64,000 bases of DNA from contig NZ_CP076718.1 of the NCBI RefSeq assembly GCF_011682235.2, forward strand, positions 366,467-430,466. Reading direction: 5' to 3'. Below, piece after piece: positions 43,250 through 52,040 of this stretch. The number at the start of each line of letters is the position of its first letter. Within the stretch, counting starts at the first letter, position 1. The position numbers and the translations under genes were made by a program. The DNA comes from Rhodocaloribacter litoris. Its GTDB lineage: Bacteria > Bacteroidota > Rhodothermia > Rhodothermales > ISCAR-4553. Under the pieces are notes generated by a model that saw only the letters and a program-made list of their open reading frames with translations, had not been told where the DNA came from and did no database searches.

Positions 43250-43576
43250 ATGCCTGCCAGACCCTCCGCTTCCCCTGCTTCGCCGCGCGCGCGTGCCTCG
43301 GGGCGGCTTCGCCGCCGGATCGGCCTGGCGGCCCTGTCGATCCTGCTGGCCTGGCTGTTGTTCGTCGACGACTACAGCCTGTGGAAGCGCCTGGGCTGGC
43401 ATCGCGAACACGCCGCCCTGCGCGCCGAAAACGAAGCCCTGCAGGCACGTATCGACGAACTGCACCAGAAACTGGAGGCCGGCCTCTCGGACGAGGTGGT
43501 CGAACGCATCGCACGGGAACACTACGGCATGCGCCGGCCCGGTGAGACGGTTTACCGCGTAGAGGGAAAAGACTGA
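43250..43576 (+). CDS. Septum formation initiator, FtsB/DivIC-like
   Basis: A 108-residue protein. A disordered Pro/Ala/Arg-rich N-terminus leads to one membrane helix (IGLAALSILLAWLLFV), then a coiled coil (REHAALRAENEALQARIDEL) and the FtsB/DivIC end DEVVERIAREHYGMRRPGE. It is a bitopic division protein that joins FtsL and FtsQ. The gene directly downstream of eno is a typical location for FtsB/DivIC. The ATG at 43250 is chosen; an upstream ATG (43181) overlaps eno. The ROK gene begins 2 bases after. Confidence 0.85.
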   Translation: MPARPSASPASPRARASGRLRRRIGLAALSILLAWLLFVDDYSLWKRLGWHREHAALRAENEALQARIDELHQKLEAGLSDEVVERIAREHYGMRRPGETVYRVEGKD

Positions 43577-43578
43577 CC

Positions 43579-44577
43579 ATGAAAAAGCGTTACGCCGTCG
43601 GCGTCGACCTGGGAGGGACTTCCATCAAGGCGGCCCTGGTGGAACAGGGACAGGGCCTCGTGCGCGAGACGACGCGCCCCACCTACGCCGAAGAGGGACC
43701 CCAGCAGGTGATCACCCGCCTCGGCGACATCGTCGAAGAACTCATCGAGGCGGCACCGGACCACGAGATCGCCGGCGTCGGCATCGGCTCGCCGGGCGCC
43801 ATCAACTGGGAACGCACGACCGTCAGCCATCCCCCCAACTTCCCGGGCTGGGAGACGATCAACCTGCACGAGGCCCTGCGCGCGCGCTTCGGGGAAAAGC
43901 TGCTGGTCTTTGTCGAAAACGATGCGAACGTGGCGGGCCTGGGCAGCGCTCACTACGGCGCCGGTAAACCCTTCGACTCGTTCATCATGGTCACGCTCGG
44001 CACCGGCGTCGGCGGCGCGATCATCTACCGGAACAAGATCTTCCGCGGCGCGACGGGCGCCGCCGGCGAGATCGGGCACATGACGATCGACTACGAGGGC
44101 CCGTTCGACCGCTCCGGGGTGGCCGGGGCCATCGAGGCCTACCTGGGCCAGCGCTTCCTCTCCCGGCATGCCCGCTATCGCCTCATGACCCGGCAAGACA
44201 GCCTCCTGCACGAGATGGCCGGCCCCGACCTCCGGGACATCACCCCGAAGATGCTGCACGAGGCCGCCCTGCAGGGGGACGAGGGAGCCATCGAAGTGCT
44301 CGCCTGGGCCGGGCACAAGCTCGGCTGCGTGCTCGGCGCGGCCGTCAACCTGCTCGACATCCGCAAGATCGTCGTCGGCGGGGGCCTCTCCGCCGCCGGA
44401 GACTTCATCCTCGAACCGGCACGCAAGACCCTGAAACGGTTCGTCATGCCCGGCATGTGGGACGGGCTGGCCATCATCCAGGAAACACGGGGCAACGAGG
44501 TGGGTATGCTCGGAGCCGCCCATCTCGTGTTTCAGTACCTGGATGAGCCAACCCACGCCCACGATCCCCTTTCGTGA
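43579..44577 (+). CDS. ROK family kinase/transcription factor-type protein, glucokinase-like
   Basis: A 332-residue ROK protein. The phosphate loop is GVDLGGTSIKAALVE (8-22), the catalytic region is NDANVAGLGSAHYGAG, and TLGTGVGGAIIY is present. The usual ROK zinc motif after GHM (C-x-C-G-x-x-G-C) is absent: the stretch after H167 reads TIDYEGPFDRSGVAGAIEAYL without cysteine. Most kinase-type ROK proteins have that motif, so this is either a divergent glucokinase or a non-metal variant. No DNA-binding domain is seen, so it is not a ROK repressor. It overlaps lptD by 35 bases. Confidence 0.85.
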   Translation: MKKRYAVGVDLGGTSIKAALVEQGQGLVRETTRPTYAEEGPQQVITRLGDIVEELIEAAPDHEIAGVGIGSPGAINWERTTVSHPPNFPGWETINLHEALRARFGEKLLVFVENDANVAGLGSAHYGAGKPFDSFIMVTLGTGVGGAIIYRNKIFRGATGAAGEIGHMTIDYEGPFDRSGVAGAIEAYLGQRFLSRHARYRLMTRQDSLLHEMAGPDLRDITPKMLHEAALQGDEGAIEVLAWAGHKLGCVLGAAVNLLDIRKIVVGGGLSAAGDFILEPARKTLKRFVMPGMWDGLAIIQETRGNEVGMLGAAHLVFQYLDEPTHAHDPLS

Positions 44578-47278
44578 CCGAGCGGCGTCCCGGCCCGTAC
44601 ACCCGGCACGTACGCGCCGAGCCGGCTCTCGACCCCGCCGGTGGGGGGGCACGGCGATCCTGACCGGGCTGCTCCTGGGTATCCTGCTGGTTCCGTTGCC
44701 CCTCCAGGCCCAGGACGCCGCTCCGCGCACGACCCGCAACGGCCTCAAGGAGCCGGTCCGCTTCAGCGCCCGCGACTCGCTCCTGGTGCACTTCCCGCCG
44801 CGTACGCGTCCGGACGACGCGGCATCGGACACGTCACGCGCCCGCGACAACGGCACGGGCACACTCTACGGCGAGAGCCGGGTCGCCTACGCCGATGCCG
44901 AACTGGCGGCCCACCGCATCACCATCCTGTTCGACCTGCGCGAGTTGCGGGCCGCCGGCCTGCCCGTCGATACCGGCATGGTGGGGCGGCCGCAGATCCG
45001 CCAGGGCCAGGAAACGTTCTCGGGACAGGCGCTGGCCTTCAACCTGCGCACCGAACGGGGACGGGTCGTCGGCGCCCGGACACGCATCGAGGAAGGGTTC
45101 ATCCGGGCCGGCATCGCCAAGGTGCGCGAAGACAGCACCATCTTCATCCAGGACGGCGCCTACACCACCTGCTCCTGCGTCGACGACCCGTCCTATTCGC
45201 TCCGCTCGAGCAAGATGAAGATCGTCGACGAGAAGTGGATCTACACCGGCCCCCTCCAGCTCTACCTGTACAACATCCCGACACCCCTCTGGCTGCCGTT
45301 TGGCTTCCTCCCGGCCCGGAGCGGGCGCCGCAGCGGGCCGCTCCCCCCTCAGTACGGCGAAGACGAGTTCGGCTTCTACCTGCGCGGCTGGGGCTGGTAT
45401 TTCGCCCTGAACGACTACATGGACCTCCAGCTCCGGGGCAGCCTCTGGACCCGGGGCAGCTGGGGACTCAACACCCTCTACCGCTACAACAAACGCTATC
45501 GCTACAGCGGCCAGCTCGAACTCGACTTTGCCCGGCTGCGCCGCGGCGAAAGCGGCGACCCGGACTTCGCCGTCGAAAACCGGGGACGCTTCCGATGGAG
45601 CCACAACCAGACGATCAGCCCCACCGCCAGCCTCTCGGCCAACGTCAACCTGACCTCGTCGAGCTACCTGCGTGCCTTCTCCGAACTCTATGAGGATCGC
45701 GTCCAGCAAACGACCAGCTCCAGCATCCGCCTCAGCAAGCGCTGGCCCGCCGGCGGGCGCAACCTGAGCCTCAACCTGACCCACCAGCAAAACTTCGCCA
45801 CGGGAGACGTGGCCCTCACCCTGCCGAACCTCACCTTCAGCCAGAACGCGGTGAAGCCGTTCCGGCGCGAACAACGGGGCCCGGGCGCCTCCGAACGGTG
45901 GTATGAGCTGATCACCTACAGCTACAATTTCTCGCTCAACAACGCGTTCAACTTCACCCCGCGCTCGGACACGACAGGCATCTCCTGGTTCGAGGCCCTC
46001 CTCTCCCCGTCCAGGTTCCGGGAGGCCACCGGCCGGGAGGAGCACTTCGCCTTCAAAGCCAGCCACCGGGTGCCCGTCTCGGCGGCCTTCAACGTGAACC
46101 GCCTGCCCCTGCTCGGCGGCTTTCACATGAACCTCTCCCCCTTTTTCAACTATGAGGAGGACTGGTTCATCCGCACCACCCGGCAAACCTTCTCCGACAC
46201 GCTGAACACCCTCATCCGTCATTCGGTCCCCGGCTTCTTCGCCCTGCGGCAGTTCAACCTCGGCATCTCGTCCAACACGACGTTCTACGGCCTCTTCCCC
46301 ATCGGCATCGGCCCGTACCAGGGGGTGCGCCATACCGTACGTCCCAGCCTCAGCTTCAGCTACCAGCCCGACTTCTTCGACCCGGCCTGGGGCTACACCC
46401 GTACCTTCACGAATGCCCAGGGCGAGGCCGAGCGCTATGCCATCGTCAGCGGCGTGCGCCGGGGCCTCCAGCAGGCCCTCTCCCTTTCCCTCAACAACAC
46501 GTTCGAAACCAAACGCGTCGAGGTCGACTCCACCGGCGAACGACGAAGCACCCCGATCAAGCTGTTCAACCTCGACTTCTCGACGAGCTACAACTTCGCC
46601 GCCGACTCGCTCAAGATGAGCAGCATCTCGATGCGGGGACGCACCCGCCTGCTCGGCCAGGTGGACCTCGACTTCAGCGCCGCCTTCTCCCCCTACAGGC
46701 TGGACACCCAGGGACGCACCATCGACGACTACGTCTTCGACCCGGCCCGGCTCGACTTCGCCCGCCTGACCAACCTGAGCGTGACGGCGCGAACGTCCCT
46801 CCGGAGCCGGACCCGCGGAAGCACGAGCCGCCCCGCCACCCCGAACCGCGCCCGCTTCGACCAGAACCCGTTCCTCCCCCCGGACCAGTCCCCCTTTCCT
46901 GACCCCGACACCGGCCCTGCCGACTTCGCCATCCCCTGGTCCCTCAACCTGGACTTCACCTACGGCGTGAGCAAAACCGGCCTGACCACCAGCCGCCGGG
47001 CCATCCTCAACCTCAGCACGGACTTCAACCTCACCCCCAACTGGAAGGTGCAGGCCCGATCCGGCTACGACTTCGTGCGCAACGACATCGTGACCACGTC
47101 GCTGGCCGTCTTCCGGGACTTCGAATGCTGGCAGATGTCCTTCAACTGGATCCCCTTCGGCGATTTCCAGTCCTGGGGCTTCGACCTACACGTGAAAAGC
47201 GGGCACCTGCGCGACCTGCTCCGCATTCGCCAGCCCAAATCCGACATCAAGGACCGTTTCGGCAACCTCCTGCGCTGA
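44543..47278 (+). CDS. Putative LPS-assembly outer membrane protein LptD
   Basis: A 911-residue outer membrane protein. A long N-terminal extension precedes a signal peptide near residues 36-56 (GTAILTGLLLGILLVPLPLQ). Next come an OstA/jellyroll-type region, a CSC motif (TTCSCVDDPSYSLRS), and a large beta barrel with sequence such as PLWLPFGFLPARSGRRSGPL, NNAFNFTPRSDTTGISW and FDPAWGYTRTF. This is the Bacteroidota-type LptD that inserts lipopolysaccharide into the outer membrane. It overlaps the ROK gene by 35 bases, and the start is the first ATG. The gene ends just before the TnpB element. Confidence 0.85.
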   Translation: MSQPTPTIPFRDRAASRPVHPARTRRAGSRPRRWGGTAILTGLLLGILLVPLPLQAQDAAPRTTRNGLKEPVRFSARDSLLVHFPPRTRPDDAASDTSRARDNGTGTLYGESRVAYADAELAAHRITILFDLRELRAAGLPVDTGMVGRPQIRQGQETFSGQALAFNLRTERGRVVGARTRIEEGFIRAGIAKVREDSTIFIQDGAYTTCSCVDDPSYSLRSSKMKIVDEKWIYTGPLQLYLYNIPTPLWLPFGFLPARSGRRSGPLPPQYGEDEFGFYLRGWGWYFALNDYMDLQLRGSLWTRGSWGLNTLYRYNKRYRYSGQLELDFARLRRGESGDPDFAVENRGRFRWSHNQTISPTASLSANVNLTSSSYLRAFSELYEDRVQQTTSSSIRLSKRWPAGGRNLSLNLTHQQNFATGDVALTLPNLTFSQNAVKPFRREQRGPGASERWYELITYSYNFSLNNAFNFTPRSDTTGISWFEALLSPSRFREATGREEHFAFKASHRVPVSAAFNVNRLPLLGGFHMNLSPFFNYEEDWFIRTTRQTFSDTLNTLIRHSVPGFFALRQFNLGISSNTTFYGLFPIGIGPYQGVRHTVRPSLSFSYQPDFFDPAWGYTRTFTNAQGEAERYAIVSGVRRGLQQALSLSLNNTFETKRVEVDSTGERRSTPIKLFNLDFSTSYNFAADSLKMSSISMRGRTRLLGQVDLDFSAAFSPYRLDTQGRTIDDYVFDPARLDFARLTNLSVTARTSLRSRTRGSTSRPATPNRARFDQNPFLPPDQSPFPDPDTGPADFAIPWSLNLDFTYGVSKTGLTTSRRAILNLSTDFNLTPNWKVQARSGYDFVRNDIVTTSLAVFRDFECWQMSFNWIPFGDFQSWGFDLHVKSGHLRDLLRIRQPKSDIKDRFGNLLR

Positions 47279-47309
47279 CGTCGCCGCGCCAGGCCTCATC
47301 CAGGAAACG

Positions 47310-47400
47310 TCATGAACCCACGTCTAAAGCACGTGGGCTTGTTTCTCAGGCTGCAACCCGAACAACCTCCGGAGAGGCATGATCGGACCTGGAAACCATA
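47310..47400 (-). ncRNA. Probable omega/reRNA at the tnpB 3' end
   Basis: TnpB proteins use a guide RNA made from the 3' end of tnpB and the right end of the element, including the stem-loop at 47317-47337. The region from inside tnpB (about 47400) to the element end (about 47310) is the expected scaffold, with the guide taken from the flanking sequence beyond 47310. Position and existence are inferred from family knowledge; exact ends are not known. Confidence 0.5.
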
Positions 47401-48458
47401 GGACGCATGACGGCGCCCCTCGCCGCGATATTGATCGCGGCATTGCGGTCGGCGTTCAACGCAAAGCCGCACGCCTGGCACTCAAAACGTACCTGATCCT
47501 TGCGGTTGGCCTTCTCGCAATGCCCGCACTGGCTGCACGTCCGGCTCGTGTAGGCGGGGTCTACGAGGAGAACGGGGATACCGGCCAACTTCGCCTTGTA
47601 CTCGATGAACTGCCGAAGCTGGTAGAAACTCCAGCTATGGTGCCTTGCTCGCTGGCTCTTCCGAACCGTAGTCCGCGTTCGAATGCCCGTCAGGTCTTCA
47701 AGGGCAATCGCTCGCTTCGTGTCTTTGGCCTTGCGAACAAGGGTCTTGCTGATCTGGTGGTTCACGTCGGCACGGAACCGGCGCTCTCGACCGGAGAGTT
47801 GCCGAAGCCGACGCCTGGCCGACCTGGTGCCGACCGATTGGAGGACGGCCCGGCGTTCGGCGTACCACTTCCGCTTCGATTCGACCTGCTCCCCACTGAA
47901 CGAATCGCCGTCGGAGTCGGTGGCGATCTGCGCGATACCGAGGTCCACGCCAAGCACGCCGTCTACGGCCTCCTCGTCCTCCTCCGGCACGTCGCAGGTG
48001 GTCAGAAGGTAGAAACGTCCCTTCCGGTAGATCAGGTCGCTCTCGCCCTGCTGGTAGGCGAGAAGCCGGGCATGGTGCTCGCCCACGGTGTAGGGGATGC
48101 GCTCCCGTCCGGTCATCGTCCAGATGCTCACCTCCCGCCGCTCGGTGTAGTAGCGGAGGATGCGGCTGTCGTAGACGATGGCGCCGCGCTTGCGGAACGT
48201 CCGCTTTGTGTTCCTGTCGAGTTTGTAGGCGTCGGCCACCTTACCGAGACACCGAACGACGACCTGCGCCGAGAGGGCGAAGCGGCCGCGGATGTCGTGG
48301 TAGATGGCCTTCTGCAACTCGTACTTCGAGAAGGTCCTGGTCGCCCAGGCATGCTCGCTGATCGCGTTGCAGGCGGCGTTGGCCGTCTCCATGGTGCGGA
48401 GCAGCGCGTCGGCCTGTTCGGGCGACGGGTCGAGCCGGATCTGAGCGGTCAGCTTCAT
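47346..48458 (-). CDS. tnpB: TnpB RNA-guided nuclease, IS200/IS605 family
   Basis: A 370-residue TnpB. The RuvC motifs are D172 in LGVDLGIAQIATD, E254 in IALEDLTGIR and D337 in LNADRNAAINIA. The zinc ribbon has C308, C311, C327 and C330 (CSQCGH...CQACG). All three catalytic acids are intact. The N-terminal helical part starts MKLTAQIRLDPSPEQADALL. Family members cut DNA with an omega RNA guide made from the element's right end. The ATG at 48458 is used; a TTG at 48494 gives a 12-residue longer form that starts like some relatives. No tnpA lies beside it. Confidence 0.93.
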   Translation of the reverse strand: MKLTAQIRLDPSPEQADALLRTMETANAACNAISEHAWATRTFSKYELQKAIYHDIRGRFALSAQVVVRCLGKVADAYKLDRNTKRTFRKRGAIVYDSRILRYYTERREVSIWTMTGRERIPYTVGEHHARLLAYQQGESDLIYRKGRFYLLTTCDVPEEDEEAVDGVLGVDLGIAQIATDSDGDSFSGEQVESKRKWYAERRAVLQSVGTRSARRRLRQLSGRERRFRADVNHQISKTLVRKAKDTKRAIALEDLTGIRTRTTVRKSQRARHHSWSFYQLRQFIEYKAKLAGIPVLLVDPAYTSRTCSQCGHCEKANRKDQVRFECQACGFALNADRNAAINIAARGAVMRPMVSRSDHASPEVVRVAA

Positions 48459-48522
48459 GCGAACGTGTACGTTAGCACCCCTGGAACGTTTCAACGGGTT
48501 GAAGGGCGCATTCCTCCCACAT

Positions 48523-48544
48523 GGGCTATCTCATGAGATAGCCC
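48523..48544. repeat. 22-base perfect palindrome near the left end of the tnpB element
   Basis: Bases 48523-48533 (GGGCTATCTCA) are exactly inverted in 48534-48544. It lies 65 bases upstream of the tnpB ATG, where IS605-type left ends carry their imperfect hairpin. Confidence 0.75.
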
Positions 48545-48559
48545 TGAAGCCGTGAGCTT

Positions 48560-48782
48560 CCTGCGCTCGCCATCCTGCACCCTTTTATCGTGAAAAAACC
48601 CGCCACGCCGGCCGCGCGGGAAACCGGGAGGGTACGCTGTCGATACAAACCCCGTAGAGTCCCTGGCGCGGCTGTCGCGTAAGTTGTTGCATAACCATAG
48701 TTTGTAACCAGACGGCTACCGCAACGACCTTCTCACCAATCGAGGGCGTGTATCCCGAACCCGGCTTGCCCCTCGTTCCTTT
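48560..48782. other. Gap between the tnpB element and the BON gene
   Basis: No gene is visible in this stretch. A weak minus-strand stem-loop with a T-run (48593-48620) is present but no gene upstream of it on that strand needs a terminator. The rest shows no repeat or motif that I can name. A promoter for the BON gene should be here. Confidence 0.5.
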
Positions 48783-49100
48783 ATGTCCAAGACCGCTTTC
48801 AGGAAACTCACCGAACGGCTTGCCCGCCCTTTCCGTCCTTTGCCCGTCGCTGAAACACAGACAGACCGGGATCGCCTCCTGGCCCGGCGCCTGTACGTCA
48901 ACTTCGAGCGGGATCTGGAGCTGGCCGACATCCGGGGCATTCACTTCTACGTCCGGGACGGCATCGTGACCCTCTACGGGATCGTCCGCCACGAACTGGA
49001 CCGCGAGCTGCTCACGTCGATGGTGCACCAGATCCCGGGTGTTGCCGGCGTCGTCGACCACCTGGAGACTGCCGCCGAGGCCGAAGCGGTGCCGGCCTGA
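48783..49100 (+). CDS. BON domain protein
   Basis: A 105-residue protein. After a basic N-terminus comes a BON domain, LARRLYVNFERDLELADIRG, then VRDGIVTLYGIVRHELDREL and VHQIPGVAGVVDHLE. BON domains bind phospholipid at membranes and are typical of osmotic stress proteins (OsmY-like). No signal peptide is seen, so this one would be cytoplasmic. It is monocistronic. Confidence 0.85.
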   Translation: MSKTAFRKLTERLARPFRPLPVAETQTDRDRLLARRLYVNFERDLELADIRGIHFYVRDGIVTLYGIVRHELDRELLTSMVHQIPGVAGVVDHLETAAEAEAVPA

Positions 49101-49166
49101 AGCCCGCGGCCACCCGCCGGGCACGGCCAACCCTTCCACCCTGCGCCCCCACCGGCGGTCCGGGCA

Positions 49167-49574
49167 TCAGGAGGCCCGGTGCATCCAGGCGTTCCGGACC
49201 CGCTCGAAGCCCAGGTGTTCATAGAAGGTGGCCGAGAGGTCGGAGTCCCGCAGTACCAGCTCGGTGCCCTTGCACCGGCGCAGCACCTCGTCGATGAGCC
49301 TCTTCCCGATGCCGAGCCCCTGCACGTCCGGCTCGACGGCCAGGTCGCACAGGTAGCTGGTAAGCACGCCGTCGGTGAGGACCCGTGCGATGCCCACCAG
49401 GTGCCCCCGGTGCCAGGCGGTGAGCACCAGCGAGGAGCGCTCGAACATCTCCCAGACGCGCTCCGGGTCGTCGACGTAGCGCAGGAGCGGGGCACGGCGA
49501 TAGAGCGTCACGATGCGGGCGGGGGTCAGCCCGTCGAGTCCTTCACGGATTTCGATCTCCTGGATCATGACCAT
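49167..49574 (-). CDS. GNAT family N-acetyltransferase
   Basis: A 135-residue GNAT. Motif A with acetyl-CoA binding is LAVEPDVQGLGIGKRLIDEV (Q/R-x-x-G-x-G/A), preceded by GIARVLTDGVLTSYLCDLAV and followed by LRDSDLSATFYEHLGFERV. The substrate is unknown. The start may be the ATG at 49574 or the next at 49568. It is convergent with the BON gene and lies 42 bases downstream of the ABC ATPase gene. Confidence 0.88.
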   Translation of the reverse strand: MVMIQEIEIREGLDGLTPARIVTLYRRAPLLRYVDDPERVWEMFERSSLVLTAWHRGHLVGIARVLTDGVLTSYLCDLAVEPDVQGLGIGKRLIDEVLRRCKGTELVLRDSDLSATFYEHLGFERVRNAWMHRAS

Positions 49575-49616
49575 ACGGGGGTTTAAACCTTGAGAAGCCG
49601 GCGGCCGCAGGTTGTT

Positions 49617-50681
49617 TCAACGGTCCGCGGCGAGCACCCAGCGGTAGTGGGTGGCCTCCAGACGAAACGTTTCGGTGGGGACCACTTCCGGCGCCATCCA
49701 GGCTCGCAGGGTCGTCCCTTCGGTTTCGATCCACCATTCGGCGAACGTACCGAGGAACTGTCGTGCCCGGAGGCGACCGGGGATCCCGCCCTCGTCCACG
49801 AGCCGGAGGTGTTCGGGGCGCACGGCGAGCACCCTGCCGGGCGGGGGGGCCTCTCCCCGTGTGAGCACGGCGGCCAGGCGTGCATCGTCGATGAGGTTAC
49901 TGCCCCCGAGGAACTGGGCCACGAACGCCGTCTCGGGTTCGCGGTAAAGCTGTTCGGGCGGCCCCACCTGCTGGATCCGCCCCGCCCGCATGACGGCGAT
50001 ACGGTCCGAGAGGGCGAGGGCTTCCTGCTGGTCGTGCGTGACGTAGAGGCTGGTGGTGCCGAGCCGTCGTTGCAGCAGCTTGAGCTCGCGACGCGTCTGT
50101 TCCCGGAGGGTCACATCCAGGTTCGAAAGCGGCTCGTCGAAGAGGAGGACGCCGGGCCGGACCGCCAGCGCCCGTGCCACGGCCACGCGCTGCTGCTGCC
50201 CGCCGGAGAGTTGCGTCACCGGCCGGTCGACCAGGTGGGCCAGGTCCACCCGTTCCAGCACCTCCTGCACACGGCGGCGGCGCTCAGCGGCCGGCAGGCG
50301 ACGCACACGCAGCCCGTAGGCCACGTTCTCGCCCACGGTCATCGTGGGAAAGAGCGCATAGTTCTGAAAGACCATCGCCGTGGGACGCCGCTGAGGGGGT
50401 ACCCCGGCCATCTCCTCGCCCCCGATGAGGATGCGCCCGGCGTCCGGCTGCTCGAAGCCACCGACGAGGCGCAGCAACGTCGACTTGCCGCAACCGCTGG
50501 GTCCCAGCAGCGAGAAAAACTCACCGGGCCGCACCTCGAGCGAGACGTCGTCGACGGCGACCACGTCACCGAAGCGCTTCGTCACCCCGTCGAGCCGGAC
50601 ACCGGGCGAGGCGTCCGTTCGGGTGAGACGGTCTCGGGTCTGCAACGCATCGGAGCGGCGAATCATGGGAGATGCAGGCAC
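49617..50681 (-). CDS. ABC transporter ATP-binding protein, PotA/UgpC-type
   Basis: A 354-residue ABC ATPase. Walker A is LGPSGCGKST, the Q-loop is VFQNYALFP, the signature is LSGGQQQRVAVARALA, Walker B is LLFDEPLSNLD and the H-switch is YVTHDQQEAL. A C-terminal TOBE-like domain (SNLIDDARLAAVLTRGEAPP and VRPEHLRLVDEGGIPGRLRA) follows. This is the carbohydrate/iron/polyamine importer class. No permease or binding protein is adjacent in this window, so the substrate cannot be named. Confidence 0.88.
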   Translation of the reverse strand: MPASPMIRRSDALQTRDRLTRTDASPGVRLDGVTKRFGDVVAVDDVSLEVRPGEFFSLLGPSGCGKSTLLRLVGGFEQPDAGRILIGGEEMAGVPPQRRPTAMVFQNYALFPTMTVGENVAYGLRVRRLPAAERRRRVQEVLERVDLAHLVDRPVTQLSGGQQQRVAVARALAVRPGVLLFDEPLSNLDVTLREQTRRELKLLQRRLGTTSLYVTHDQQEALALSDRIAVMRAGRIQQVGPPEQLYREPETAFVAQFLGGSNLIDDARLAAVLTRGEAPPPGRVLAVRPEHLRLVDEGGIPGRLRARQFLGTFAEWWIETEGTTLRAWMAPEVVPTETFRLEATHYRWVLAADR

Positions 50682-50712
50682 CCTGCCCGTGCCGGCCGGG
50701 CGCCGGGACGCT

Positions 50713-51897
50713 TCAGGCCGTGACGCCGGAAAGGGCGCGGGTCACCTTCTCGGCGGCCTCGTGGAACAGGATGGCCGTCTCGATCTTGAGCCCGCTTTCT
50801 TCCAGGATGCGCTTGCCTTCCTCGGCATTCGTACCCTGCAGGCGAACGATCAGCGGCATGTCGATCTCAACCTTCTTGGCCGCCTCCACGATGCCGGTGG
50901 CCACCCGGTCGCACCGGACGATCCCGCCGAAGATGTTCACCAGGATGGCCTTCACGTTCGGATCCTTGAGGATGATGCGAAAGCCGGCCTCGACGGTATC
51001 CGGGCTGGCGGTACCGCCCACATCGAGGAAGTTGGCCGGTTCACCGCCGGCGAGCTTGATGAGGTCCATCGTCGCCATGGCGAGCCCGGCGCCGTTGACC
51101 ATGCAGCCCACGTTGCCGTCGAGCTTGATGTAGTTCAGGTTGTGCTCGCTGGCCTCTACTTCGAGGGGGTCCTCCTCATGGATGTCGCGCAGGGCGGCCA
51201 GGTCTTCGTGGCGGAAGAGCGCGTTGTCGTCCAGGTTGAGCTTGGCGTCCACGGCGAGGACATCGCCCGCCCGGGTGAGCACGAGCGGGTTGATCTCGGC
51301 CAGCGAGGCATCGCTCTCCTCGTAGGCCCGGTAGAGCGCCGTAATGAACCGGACCGCCTGCTTGAAGGCCTTGCCCTCGAGGCCGAGGCCAAACGCCAGC
51401 CGGCGCGCCTGGAACGGTTGCAGGCCGATGGCCGGATCGACCCACTCCTTGAGGATCTTCTCCGGCGTCTCCTCGGCCACCTTCTCGATCTCGACCCCGC
51501 CCTCGGTCGAGGCCATGATGACGTTCATGCTCCGCTGGCGATCCAGCGTGACGCCCAGGTAATATTCCTTCGCGATATCGACGGCGTCGGCTACCAGGAC
51601 GGCGCGCACCTTCTGCCCTTCGGGGCCGGTCTGATGCGTCTTGAGCATCATGCCGAGGATGGCGCCGGCTTTCTCCCGCACCTCCTCGATGCCCCGTGCC
51701 AGCTTGACGCCGCCCCCCTTGCCGCGGCCGCCCGCATGGATCTGGGCTTTGATGACGAAAAGCTCGGTGCCGCCTTCCGCCTGCAACTGCTTCGCCGCCG
51801 CGACGGCCTCCTCGACCGTCCGGGCCACGATGCCGGGCTGCACGGCCACACCGTAGCGGGCCAGAATGTCCTTGGCCTGATATTCGTGAACCTTCAT
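50713..51897 (-). CDS. sucC: Succinyl-CoA synthetase subunit beta
   Basis: A 394-residue Suc[21 protein letters not shown] at the start, [39 protein letters not shown] and [20 protein letters not shown] with [12 protein letters not shown] are all family motifs. It makes succinate and ATP/GTP from succinyl-CoA in the TCA cycle. The ATG at 51897 gives the standard N-terminus; upstream frame is not coding. No sucD is adjacent. Divergent from the lptF/G-like gene. Confidence 0.96.
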   Translation of the reverse strand: MKVHEYQAKDILARYGVAVQPGIVARTVEEAVAAAKQLQAEGGTELFVIKAQIHAGGRGKGGGVKLARGIEEVREKAGAILGMMLKTHQTGPEGQKVRAVLVADAVDIAKEYYLGVTLDRQRSMNVIMASTEGGVEIEKVAEETPEKILKEWVDPAIGLQPFQARRLAFGLGLEGKAFKQAVRFITALYRAYEESDASLAEINPLVLTRAGDVLAVDAKLNLDDNALFRHEDLAALRDIHEEDPLEVEASEHNLNYIKLDGNVGCMVNGAGLAMATMDLIKLAGGEPANFLDVGGTASPDTVEAGFRIILKDPNVKAILVNIFGGIVRCDRVATGIVEAAKKVEIDMPLIVRLQGTNAEEGKRILEESGLKIETAILFHEAAEKVTRALSGVTA

Positions 51898-52040
51898 GGG
51901 GCTGGGGTCTGGATGAATCGTCTGGAACGAGGCTAAGCTACAGAAGCCGCCAGGGGATGGCAACCGGAACCTTTGTTCGTTTTCGTTGAGTTTTACCCGG
52001 CGCGGCCCGTCATCCTTCCGGCCGCCGTCCACAATCCCCC

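Larger units (their letters stand above)
47310..48560 (-). mobile_element. IS200/IS605-type element with tnpB only
   Basis: The element consists of tnpB (47346-48458) and its ends. The right end (low coordinates) has the stem-loop CCCACGT-CTAAAGC-ACGTGGG (47317-47337) followed on the minus strand by TTCATGAC, a form seen at the right end of IS1341-type elements. The left end has the 22-base palindrome at 48523-48544. Outer limits are approximate because these elements make no target duplication. No tnpA is present, so it is non-autonomous. It sits 3' of lptD without disrupting it. Confidence 0.8.

Noticed and set aside
48593..48620. Minus-strand stem-loop with a T-run
   Set aside because: The stem is only 5 bp and no minus-strand gene ends here, so it is not called a terminator.
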